Shown here: piece by piece, positions 35,160 to 42,379 of the stretch | How the letters are laid out: the number at the start of each line of letters is the position of its first letter | Position numbering within the stretch: position 1 is the first letter of the stretch | Assembly: GCF_038003525.1 (NCBI RefSeq) | Contig: NZ_JBBOPI010000001.1 | Location: 1,789,001-1,853,000, forward strand | Length of the DNA: 64,000 bases | Direction of reading: 5' to 3' | DNA from: Solibacillus sp. FSL H8-0538 | GTDB taxonomy: Bacteria; Bacillota; Bacilli; Bacillales_A; Planococcaceae | Position numbers and translations under genes: made by a program | The notes under the pieces: model-generated | What the model saw: only the letters and a program-made list of their open reading frames with translations | What the model was told of the DNA's origin: nothing | Databases searched by the model: none

Positions 35160-35891
35160 ATGTTACATTACGAAAGAATTGGCGCGGGTGAGGTATTAGT
35201 GCTTGTTCATGGTTTTCTTGGAGGCAATACCATTTTTAGCAAAGTGATTGAACGACTTCAGCAACACTTTGACGTCATTCGTATTGATTTACCTGGGCAC
35301 GGGAAAAGTGCGATGGAGCGAGTGCAGTATTCGGTTTATGATTATGCCGAGGCTATAGCAGAAGTACTAAAGCATGAATATGTGGAGAAGGCATACTGGC
35401 TCGGGCATTCGATGGGCGGCTATATTACACTAGCGGCACTAGAGAAGAACTTGGCGCCAATAACAAAGGTGGTACTCGCATATTCTTCGGATGCTTCGGA
35501 TACGGACGAGGCTAAGGAAAAACGCACGGAGCAGCAGGAAAATCTTCGCCAAGATGGTGTGAAACCACTCGTTGACCGCGTCATAGCAGCATTTTTTGCA
35601 GACGATGCGCGTGAAGAAGATATTCAGTTCGCCAAGGAAGTGGCTTATGCAGGAACAGAGGACGGGCTTATTGCAGCGCTACAAGCTATGAAAGAGAGGC
35701 CAGATCAGCGCGACTTTCTTCAAAAAATTAGTACGCCAATTTTATTGTTGCAGGGCAGTGAAGATAAAATTGTCAAGCCGATTGAATTAGGCAATTCAAA
35801 CATTAAGAAAGTGATAACAAAAACAGGTCATCTTGGCATGCTAGAAGATCCAGATGCCTTTGTAAACGCAGTTGTAGGATTTTTAAAGTAA
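35160..35891 (+). CDS. Alpha/beta hydrolase, MenH-like
   Basis: 243 residues. Nucleophile elbow GHSMGG (Ser84), Asp202 in QGSEDKIV and His224 in TGHLGMLED form the triad. The start HYERIGAGEVLVLVHGFLGG is the oxyanion region. The fold and length resemble MenH and a broad group of bacillary hydrolases. There are no men genes nearby, so menaquinone synthesis is not supported. GGAGGG precedes ATG 35160. A single gene with its own small terminator. Confidence 0.85.
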   Translation: MLHYERIGAGEVLVLVHGFLGGNTIFSKVIERLQQHFDVIRIDLPGHGKSAMERVQYSVYDYAEAIAEVLKHEYVEKAYWLGHSMGGYITLAALEKNLAPITKVVLAYSSDASDTDEAKEKRTEQQENLRQDGVKPLVDRVIAAFFADDAREEDIQFAKEVAYAGTEDGLIAALQAMKERPDQRDFLQKISTPILLLQGSEDKIVKPIELGNSNIKKVITKTGHLGMLEDPDAFVNAVVGFLK

Positions 35892-35915
35892 GCTCGGCAT
35901 ATGCTGAGCTTTTTA
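35890..35915 (+). terminator. Terminator of alpha/beta hydrolase gene
   Basis: AAGCTCGGCATATGCTGAGC forms a 6-bp stem, followed by TTTTTA, overlapping the stop codon region. Confidence 0.8.
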
Positions 35916-35976
35916 TTTGGACTATAGAAATTTCATTGTTGTTAATATATCGCAATTTGTCTCAAACGGCGAAATT

Positions 35977-36037
35977 GACATACAACTTATTTGAAATTAA
36001 GTGAAAATGGCACTTATTTTTGGTTAAGTTGTATGTC
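35977..36037. repeat. 13-bp perfect inverted repeat enclosing 35 bases
   Basis: GACATACAACTTA (35977-35989) and TAAGTTGTATGTC (36025-36037) are exact complements. The enclosed bases include AATTAAGTGAAAATGGCACTT, whose half GAAATTAAGTGAAA also occurs near 57087-57100. It may be a tiny MITE, an IS-end relic or an operator. No terminator-like T tail follows it directly. The rest of the gap to 36265 has no supported gene. Confidence 0.5.
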
Positions 36038-36265
36038 CAAATCGTCTATTTTTATTTTTGGGGAAAATAAATTGCATTGTTGCTATTTTTCAGGGGATTT
36101 TTACTCGTATTCACGCCAAGCAAGCCACTAAATCTGTGGCTAGCAAAACGTCACCTCAATGTGACATCCCTTCAATGACTAACATCGAGTTGGCCTCAAG
36201 CGAGAATGCTTCAGAAAATCAAAATCAGCAAACTGATCTTCTATTTATTAACAGAGTTAAAAAGT

Positions 36266-36295
36266 TTGCATACGATATAACTAATACGTTATACT
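36266..36295 (+). promoter_or_regulatory. MerR-type promoter with dyad in the spacer
   Basis: TTGCAT (36266-36271) and TATACT (36290-36295) are 18 bases apart. The spacer region carries TATAAC (36276-36281)-TAATAC-GTTATA (36288-36293), a perfect 6-6-6 dyad overlapping the -10. MerR proteins typically bind such a dyad between long-spaced -35 and -10 boxes. It fits autoregulation of the MerR-like gene 35 bases downstream. Confidence 0.65.
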
Positions 36296-36329
36296 TTAAA
36301 CCACAACGTGATAGTTTAGGAGTGATTCT

Positions 36330-36727
36330 TTGGGAACGAGAAACTAAAAATTGGTGAGTTAGCCAATCAATCAGCTGTCACAAAGCGGACGATAGATCAT
36401 TATACAAACCTAGGACTTCTAACAGTTGAACGCTCTGTCTCAAATTATCGCTATTATGATAAAGAGATGATAGAACGAATTCATTGGATTGAAAAACTAA
36501 AGAAAACAGGTAAATCATTAGATGAGATTCGGGCTTTGCTTCAAGTTGAGACGTTAGTTGAAGAAGAAATAGATATTCAAGAAATTCGTCTGCAAATGCG
36601 GAAGCTTGAAAAAGATGTAGTCACGTTAATGGGCCAGATGGATGAAAAACAAATACAACAAATGAAAAAAAAGGTGTCGCCAGAAAGTGTGGCACTGATT
36701 CAATCACTATTATTGCTTGTACCTTAG
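36330..36727 (+). pseudogene. MerR-family regulator with a -1 frameshift at the fifth codon
   Basis: AGGAG (36318-36322) and TTG 36330 form a good start, reading M-G-T-R, then AAC and TAA at 36345. If one A is added to the AAA at 36341-36343 the frame becomes M-G-T-R-K-L-K-I-G-E-L-A, continuing to QSAVTKRTIDHYTNLGLL, a full MerR HTH, and on to the stop at 36727 (about 132 residues, normal). The first ATG in the downstream frame is at 36467, inside the HTH-linked region, and cannot make a working protein. It is a real frameshift, an error in an A run, or slippage. A MerR gene sits next to the mpfA homologue yhdP in B. subtilis too (recalled). Confidence 0.75.
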
Positions 36728-36764
36728 GAGGTGACGTTCTACTCCAGAGTAGAACACTTTATTG
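36726..36764 (+). promoter_or_regulatory. Shine-Dalgarno separated from TTG start by a perfect hairpin
   Basis: AGGAGGTG (36726-36733) is about 30 bases from TTG 36762, far too far for initiation. Between them GTTCTACT-CCAG-AGTAGAAC (36736-36755) is a perfect 8-bp stem with a 4-base loop. Folding it would leave about 8-10 bases between the ribosome site and the start, the ideal distance. No other in-frame start codon is available. Confidence 0.6.
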
Positions 36765-38093
36765 ACCATTATTAATTTAGCTATATTTACAATTTTAATT
36801 GCTTTAACGGCTTTCTTCGTCGCAACCGAGTTTGCCGTTGTAAAAGTACGACAGTCACGAATTGACCAACTTGTTGCGGAAGGAAAAAAAGGCGCACTCA
36901 ATGCGAAACAGCTGACAACACATTTAGATGAATACTTATCTGCCTGCCAGTTAGGAATTACCGTAACGGCACTTGGTATTGGTATGGTTGGCGAATCAAC
37001 ATTTGAATTTATATTACACCCGCTATTTGAAACGATAGGTATTCCAAAAGATAATATTCATTTCTTTACAGTAGGTGCTGCGTTTGTAATTGCAACATTC
37101 CTACATGTAGTAGTAGGTGAATTAGCACCAAAAACAGTTGCAATTCAAAAGGCAGAGCAAGTTACTTTATTATTTGCGAAACCTATTATGATTTTCTACA
37201 AAATTTTGTATCCATTTATTTGGTTCTTAAATGGTTCTGCACGTGTACTAGTAGGTTTATTTGGCATGAAGCCTGCAAGTGAACATGAGCTATCTCATAC
37301 AGAAGAAGAGCTACGTCTTTTACTATCAGAAAGCTTTAAATCTGGTGAAATCAATAAAAACGAATTAAAATACGTGAATAATGTATTTGAATTTGACGAT
37401 AAAATTGCACGTGAAATTATGGTGACACGCACAGAAATAGTAGGTTTTGAGAAGAACACGTCATTCCAAGAAGTGCTTACGACCATTTCGGAAGAGCGCT
37501 ATACACGTTATCCAATTTATGTGGGAGATCGTGATCAAATTATCGGATTTTTAAATATTAAAGACTTTTTAACACTAGGAATGAGCAATCGAATCACAGA
37601 GGAAAACTTCTCTTTAGAAAACTTTACAAATCCAGTCATTAATACGATTGAAACAACGCCAATACATGTATTACTTCAAAAAATGCAAAAAGAACGTATC
37701 CATATGGCGATTCTATTGGATGAATATGGCGGTACGTCAGGATTAGTGACAGTTGAAGATATTTTGGAAGAGCTAGTTGGTGAAATTCGTGATGAATTTG
37801 ATGGAGATGAAATTCCTGACATTCGTAAAGTCGGGGAAGACCATTACATCATTTACTCAAAGGTACTTTTAGATGATGTAGCTAAGCTGTTAAATATCGA
37901 TTTAAAAAATAATGCAGTCGATACAATCGGCGGTTGGTATTTCACACAAGATACCGAATTAGACGTAAAGAAACCGATCAATTTCCAAGGCTATGCGTTT
38001 CACATTAAAGAAAAAGATGGTCATGTTTTACAATATATAGAAGTAAAAAAAGCAGAAAAACCAGCAACACTTGAAACCGTTTTAGTAGATTAA
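36762..38093 (+). CDS. mpfA: CNNM/CorC-family magnesium exporter (MpfA/YhdP-like)
   Basis: 443 residues. An N-terminal CNNM (DUF21) membrane domain of about 190 residues ([41 protein letters not shown]) is followed by a CBS pair ([13 protein letters not shown]...; [25 protein letters not shown]) and a CorC/HlyC C-terminal domain. Length and the MerR neighbour match B. subtilis YhdP (MpfA), reported to export Mg2+. The initiation region is unusual: a hairpin lies between the Shine-Dalgarno and the TTG start. Confidence 0.87.
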   Translation: MTIINLAIFTILIALTAFFVATEFAVVKVRQSRIDQLVAEGKKGALNAKQLTTHLDEYLSACQLGITVTALGIGMVGESTFEFILHPLFETIGIPKDNIHFFTVGAAFVIATFLHVVVGELAPKTVAIQKAEQVTLLFAKPIMIFYKILYPFIWFLNGSARVLVGLFGMKPASEHELSHTEEELRLLLSESFKSGEINKNELKYVNNVFEFDDKIAREIMVTRTEIVGFEKNTSFQEVLTTISEERYTRYPIYVGDRDQIIGFLNIKDFLTLGMSNRITEENFSLENFTNPVINTIETTPIHVLLQKMQKERIHMAILLDEYGGTSGLVTVEDILEELVGEIRDEFDGDEIPDIRKVGEDHYIIYSKVLLDDVAKLLNIDLKNNAVDTIGGWYFTQDTELDVKKPINFQGYAFHIKEKDGHVLQYIEVKKAEKPATLETVLVD

Positions 38094-38098
38094 CGTTT

Positions 38099-38131
38099 AA
38101 GAGAAGAAGGCATGCTAGATGTCTTCTTCTC
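38099..38131 (+). terminator. Terminator of mpfA
   Basis: GAGAAGAAG pairs with CTTCTTCTC across a 13-base loop, followed by TATTTG. Of moderate strength. Confidence 0.7.
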
Positions 38132-38180
38132 TATTTGTATCAAGAGCAAGAAAAAAGCTATGGATAAGGGAATGAATTAA

Positions 38181-39008
38181 ATGGACACTAGAGAACAATT
38201 AACAACACATTTGCAAGAAATTGAAGCGTGGGAAAAGGACCAAAAAGGATTATGGTTTTGGGAGAAGTTAGGCCGCCTACCTTTTAAGCTATTAGATAAG
38301 ATGACACCGAGTTTCATCCAGGATAAAATTGGAGTATTGGTCGCTGAATTAGGGAGTTATATTCAAACCGGTGGAAAATATTTAATCAATGAACAATCCA
38401 TGATTCAGAAAATACGTAATGAATCTTCCTATAAAGATATCCATACGATACCTGATATCGGGAAAATGCCCTTAGAAGATATGATTACGCTTAGTAAAAA
38501 ACTTCAAAAGGATCGTGTGAAGTTAGCAACTGTACAAGGTGCTTCTACTGGCTTCGGTGGACTCTTTACACTGGTCATCGATATTCCTGTAATTTTAGGG
38601 ATGGCATTGAAATCACTTCAAGAGATCGCAATTATTCACGGCTATGATCCAAATGATATACAAGAGCGTATTTTCATTGTCAAATGTCTACAATTCTCTT
38701 CGGCTGATATTGTCGGGAAGGAATCGATATTGAACGAACTTTCTTCCATGAATGAAAATAAAGATGCATCGGAAAATATGATTTCTCAGCTTAAAGGCTG
38801 GCAAGAAGTATTTTTTACATACCGTGATCAATTTGGTTGGAAAAAGCTCTTTCAAATGGTACCAATAGCGGGTATGATTTTCGGCGCATATGCAAACAAA
38901 GGCATGATTCAAGATATTACCGAAACAGGTATTATGCTTTATCGAAAAAGACGTATTTATGAAAAATTTAATGAAATAGAGCAAAGAGAAAATTCCGTGA
39001 TTGAATAG
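38181..39008 (+). CDS. EcsC-family protein
   Basis: 275 residues with the EcsC-family pattern: KDQKGLWFWEKLGRLPFKLLDKMTPSF near the start, VQGASTGFGGLFTLVIDIPVILGMALK in the centre and MVPIAGMIFGAYANKGMIQDI near the end. EcsC accompanies the EcsAB ABC transporter in Bacillus, but there is no ecsAB here. The protein is probably membrane-associated by its two Gly-rich hydrophobic segments. Its biochemical role is unknown. Confidence 0.85.
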   Translation: MDTREQLTTHLQEIEAWEKDQKGLWFWEKLGRLPFKLLDKMTPSFIQDKIGVLVAELGSYIQTGGKYLINEQSMIQKIRNESSYKDIHTIPDIGKMPLEDMITLSKKLQKDRVKLATVQGASTGFGGLFTLVIDIPVILGMALKSLQEIAIIHGYDPNDIQERIFIVKCLQFSSADIVGKESILNELSSMNENKDASENMISQLKGWQEVFFTYRDQFGWKKLFQMVPIAGMIFGAYANKGMIQDITETGIMLYRKRRIYEKFNEIEQRENSVIE

Positions 39009-39072
39009 CTTACGAATTTATAGCTTCTTACCATTTTGCAATAATAAGTTAATTAATGAATTTATTGAGATC

Positions 39073-39112
39073 CCCATCTAAGTAGCAATTTTACACATTT
39101 AGATGGGTTTTA
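39073..39112 (+). terminator. Terminator of EcsC-family gene
   Basis: CCCATCTAA (39073-39081) pairs with TTAGATGGG (39099-39107), followed by TTTTAT. Confidence 0.8.
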
Positions 39113-39250
39113 TCTATAAAATAAATTACCTAAAATTTGTCTTATCATATGTTTAACAGCACCTACTAATAACAGAAGGGAAGATGGGTGGCCGATGATT
39201 AACTAATCTGATTTGTAATATTTGAAAATTATTTTTCAAAGTACAGAATT

Positions 39251-39372
39251 GGATTAGTCTGCCCATTTTTCTTTAAGCTATTGTTTAAATAGCTCTATTT
39301 GGTGGGCAAAATAGGACTAATCCTTCCAAATTTATTTTGGGGGGATTTTATTGTTCCCCCTAATCGAGAGGG
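39251..39372 (+). promoter_or_regulatory. Structured leader of the ABC-F gene
   Basis: GGATTAGTC (39251-39259) pairs with GACTAATCC (39315-39323), and TGCCCA (39260-39265) continues the stem with TGGGCA (39303-39308), leaving a 6-base bulge. Inside is a smaller hairpin AGCTATT/AATAGCT (39276-39294). A second hairpin GGGGGA/TCCCCC (39340-39360) ends 5 bases before the GAGAGGG ribosome site. Such nested structures ahead of an ABC-F gene resemble antibiotic-induced attenuators (as for vmlR/vga-type genes). I see no clear leader peptide. Confidence 0.55.
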
Positions 39373-39379
39373 CGATAAT

Positions 39380-41017
39380 ATGCAAGAATTAGCTAAATTA
39401 AATAACGTCAAATTAGAACACGTAGATCGTATGCTATTGGAAAATGCAAATGCAACAATTAGTCACGGAGAGGTAATTGGTTTGATTGGACGTAATGGGG
39501 AAGGTAAATCTACATTACTACAACTGATACTCGGACATGTAAAACCAAAGAAAGGCCAAATTGAATGGAAAAATAATGAATTGGAAGTTTATTTAGTGGA
39601 ACAAGAAATACAACATTATACTGCTGAACATATTAATGCACTCGAAGTTGCAATTATGGCAAAGTGGCATATACCTGATATTTCATATGAAAAGCTAAGT
39701 GGTGGGGAAAAGCTCAAAACACGTTTAGCAAAAGGTTTTTCATTAGTTCCACATATTTTGCTTCTTGACGAACCAACAAATCATTTAGATATAGAAAGTA
39801 CAAAAATATTAGTGAACCAAATTAAAGATTATAAAGGAACAATTGTTGTCGTTTCCCATGATCGTTATTTTTTAGATCAAGTAGTGACTAAAATTTGGTC
39901 AATTGAACACCAAAAGCTGATTGAACAAAAAGGAAATTATTCGCACTATATAAATGTTCGTGAACAAAAGAGACGAACGCAACAAAAAGCGTATGAAAAA
40001 CAACAAAAGAACATGGAACGGATTGAAAATCAAATGAATGAACTCTCTTCTTGGTCACAAAAAGCACATGCTCAATCAACGAAGCAAGAGGGCTTTAAAG
40101 AGCATTATCGTGTAAAAGCGAAACGAATGGATACGCAAGTGAAATCGAAGCGTAAACGTCTTACAAAAGAATTAGAGGTTGCAAAGGTTAACCGTGTTGA
40201 GGAAGATCAGGCTATCCAATTTTCACTAGAAGCAAATACAAAGGTTGGTAAACGATTTTTAGAAGTAAAAAATTTGAAAAAGACTTTTGGGGAACGGCTT
40301 TTATTTGAACGTACAAATTTCACTATTCAATATGGTGAAAAATTGGCGCTTATCGGTCTAAATGGTAGTGGAAAAACAACTTTTTTAAATATGGTGATGA
40401 GCAATGAGCAAGCTGAAGGTGAAATTTGGATTTCTCCATCTGCAAATATTGGCTATTTAACGCAACAAGTTTTTGATTTGCCATTAGAACAAACCCCCGC
40501 ACAATTATTTGAACGAACATCTTTTCAAGAACGAGGCAAAGTGCAAAATTTAATGAAACATTTAGGATTTACTTCATGCCATTGGGATATACCAATTGAG
40601 CTGATGAGTATGGGGGAACGGATTAAGTGTAAGCTGATGCTATATATACTCGAAAAAAAAGATGTGCTGATTTTAGATGAACCGACCAATCATTTAGACT
40701 TACCGTCCAGGGAGCAATTAGAAATAGCATTAGCACAATATCATGGGACACTTATAGTCGTATCCCATGATACCTATTTTTTAGAAAAAATAACAAACAA
40801 CCAATTGCTTTTCGAAAATGGGCGTATTGTGAAAAAGATAAGTTCTTCAAGTGAAATACTAGATTCAGTAGAAGAATTACGGTTAAAACTTGAAACCGCA
40901 CGACAAGAAGTATTGGGAAAACTAAGTTTCTTATCCCCAACCAGTCCTGAATACAAAGAATTGGATGCAAAGTTTTTTGAATTGACGAAACAAATTAAAC
41001 GCTTAGTAGATCAATAA
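39380..41017 (+). CDS. ABC-F ATPase, probable ribosome-protection protein
   Basis: 545 residues with two fused ABC domains and no membrane helices, the ABC-F form. Domain 1: Walker A GRNGEGKST, signature LSGGEKLKTR, Walker B LLLDEPTNHLD. Domain 2: Walker A GLNGSGKTT, variant signature LMSMGERIKCK, Walker B LILDEPTNHLD. A linker of about 110 highly basic residues (EKQQKNMERIENQMNELSSW...) corresponds to the P-site tRNA interaction/antibiotic resistance domain. Such proteins dislodge ribosome-targeting antibiotics or act in translation. Start ATG 39380 follows GAGAGGG; the in-frame GTG at 39303 lies in the folded leader and has no ribosome site. Confidence 0.88.
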   Translation: MQELAKLNNVKLEHVDRMLLENANATISHGEVIGLIGRNGEGKSTLLQLILGHVKPKKGQIEWKNNELEVYLVEQEIQHYTAEHINALEVAIMAKWHIPDISYEKLSGGEKLKTRLAKGFSLVPHILLLDEPTNHLDIESTKILVNQIKDYKGTIVVVSHDRYFLDQVVTKIWSIEHQKLIEQKGNYSHYINVREQKRRTQQKAYEKQQKNMERIENQMNELSSWSQKAHAQSTKQEGFKEHYRVKAKRMDTQVKSKRKRLTKELEVAKVNRVEEDQAIQFSLEANTKVGKRFLEVKNLKKTFGERLLFERTNFTIQYGEKLALIGLNGSGKTTFLNMVMSNEQAEGEIWISPSANIGYLTQQVFDLPLEQTPAQLFERTSFQERGKVQNLMKHLGFTSCHWDIPIELMSMGERIKCKLMLYILEKKDVLILDEPTNHLDLPSREQLEIALAQYHGTLIVVSHDTYFLEKITNNQLLFENGRIVKKISSSSEILDSVEELRLKLETARQEVLGKLSFLSPTSPEYKELDAKFFELTKQIKRLVDQ

Positions 41018-41096
41018 TGAAATTACCTGCTTTCAATAATGATAATAATAATAATTCGAGATACGAAATCCTTGGCGCCTACATGAGGATTTCCGC

Positions 41097-41432
41097 TTGA
41101 AGCAACAAATGGGCGTGTGCGGTTTCCTGAGCATTGTCATGATTGTTGAGAATAATAAACGTCTTAAACTAGTTGGGCAACGCCGCGATGGGGATTATGC
41201 GGCTGTCCTTGAAAAATTACTCGGTGCTCCTGTGACAGCACGTCCAATTCCTGTATTAGCAGAAGTACTTAAAAAGGAAAAGTGCTTATTCGCAAAGAAA
41301 ATTGAAGTGCTTTATGATGTAGCACCGGTTGAACTAAGAGCGTTCATATCACAAGAACTTTCAGCAACACAATTCGAAGTCCAAGAAATTTTAAGCCAGC
41401 GCTATTACGAGTATAAATATAATCAAAAATGA
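41097..41432 (+). CDS. Small protein of unknown function (111 aa)
   Basis: About 111 residues, basic, no domain I recognise (the core is IVENNKRLKLVGQRRDGDYAAVLEKLLG...). TTG 41097 is taken as start because ATGAGG lies about 8 bases upstream; ATG 41109 is an alternative. It is followed by a bidirectional terminator shared with the convergent TetR gene. Confidence 0.6.
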   Translation: MKQQMGVCGFLSIVMIVENNKRLKLVGQRRDGDYAAVLEKLLGAPVTARPIPVLAEVLKKEKCLFAKKIEVLYDVAPVELRAFISQELSATQFEVQEILSQRYYEYKYNQK

Positions 41433-41462
41433 GCTACGCAGGCGTGCGTAGCTTATTTTTAC
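41430..41462. terminator. Bidirectional terminator between convergent genes
   Basis: GAGCTACGC...GCGTAGCTTATTTTTA forms a 7-8 bp stem. It overlaps the ends of both convergent genes. Confidence 0.85.
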
Positions 41463-42286
41463 TTATCCATATAATTTTTAATAAGGTAACAACACCAATT
41501 ACATTGCTGATTTTGTTTTAGATTGGCAAGCATCCCATTGACAATGGCTGGTCGTGGAGTTGCAAGCTGTAGCTGCTCGGCTAAAACTGTTAGTGAATCA
41601 AGCTCTACTGGATCTGTAAGATTGCTTTCCAGTTCTTCAATTTCCTCCAAAATAGCTTCCTTTGTTACTGTACCAGTTTGAGAAAACATTTTAACCATTG
41701 TCTCCGTAACAAAAGTCTGCTTCGAATGGTTTGCTAGTATATTAGTTTTTTCAACTAAGCTTTTTGATAGTTCCTCTAATTTAAAATCCTTCTTTAATGA
41801 GTACAGCACTTGGGCATAGGATTTAATAAATCCTTTTATTATAATCATCAAATCATACTTTGTCTGTTCAACAAGTTCACCATATAACTCGTCAATTAAT
41901 TGAAGTAACGCTTTATTTGAAACATTTTCATAAAATGTGACCTTTTCTAGAAATTCCTCACTTATAGTCTGAACTGGTTCTTTTATAAATAGCTCTGCAA
42001 AGCCCGCATAACGCTCCAACACCTTAAACGTAGATACATAATATAAAAACAGCTTTTCTTGTGGATTTTTTATATGACTGACTGCTTGGTCAATCTGCTC
42101 AATGATGTTTTTCATAAAGTAATCAATCATCGCCAATATGAGTTCATCTTTTGATTTGAAGGATAAATAAAAAGCGCCTTTTGATATTCCACAATGCTCC
42201 GTGATTTGCTGAACAGACGTCGCTTCAATGCCTCTTACAGCAAACAATTCGATCGCTGAATCAATAATTAATTGTTTTTTTGTCAT
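41459..42286 (-). CDS. TetR/AcrR-family regulator (YerO-like)
   Basis: 275 residues, longer than most TetR proteins. The N-terminal HTH is IDSAIELFAVRGIEATSVQQITEHCGISKGAFYLSFKSKDEL. The C-terminal ligand domain is all-helical and carries a late CNWCC cluster. It is divergent from an RND pump gene, and a palindrome in the shared promoter is the likely operator. B. subtilis has the same pairing in yerO-swrC (yerP), recalled from that genome. It probably represses the pump until an amphiphilic inducer binds. Confidence 0.87.
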   Translation of the reverse strand: MTKKQLIIDSAIELFAVRGIEATSVQQITEHCGISKGAFYLSFKSKDELILAMIDYFMKNIIEQIDQAVSHIKNPQEKLFLYYVSTFKVLERYAGFAELFIKEPVQTISEEFLEKVTFYENVSNKALLQLIDELYGELVEQTKYDLMIIIKGFIKSYAQVLYSLKKDFKLEELSKSLVEKTNILANHSKQTFVTETMVKMFSQTGTVTKEAILEEIEELESNLTDPVELDSLTVLAEQLQLATPRPAIVNGMLANLKQNQQCNWCCYLIKNYMDK

Positions 42287-42308
42287 AATATTTCGACGCT
42301 CCTTTAAA

Positions 42309-42337
42309 TTGACAATTGACTAATTAGTCATTAGTAT
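42309..42337 (+). promoter_or_regulatory. RND pump promoter with palindromic TetR operator in the spacer
   Basis: TTGACA (42309-42314) and TAGTAT (42332-42337) are 17 bases apart. The perfect 14-bp palindrome TGACTAATTAGTCA (42317-42330) fills the spacer, so a dimeric repressor would block RNA polymerase. The regulator is most likely the adjacent TetR protein. Confidence 0.78.
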
Positions 42338-42379
42338 AGATTGTGGTAATAAGTAAGTCAAGAAAGGTAAGGTGTACAG

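Noticed and set aside
36058-36357. Open frame of about 99 codons upstream of the MerR-like gene
   Set aside because: It overlaps the MerR promoter and start, has no ribosome site, and its composition does not look like protein. Treated as chance.
39299-39379. N-terminal extension of the ABC-F protein
   Set aside because: The in-frame GTG has no Shine-Dalgarno and lies in one arm of the leader hairpin; GAGAGGG before ATG 39380 is clear.
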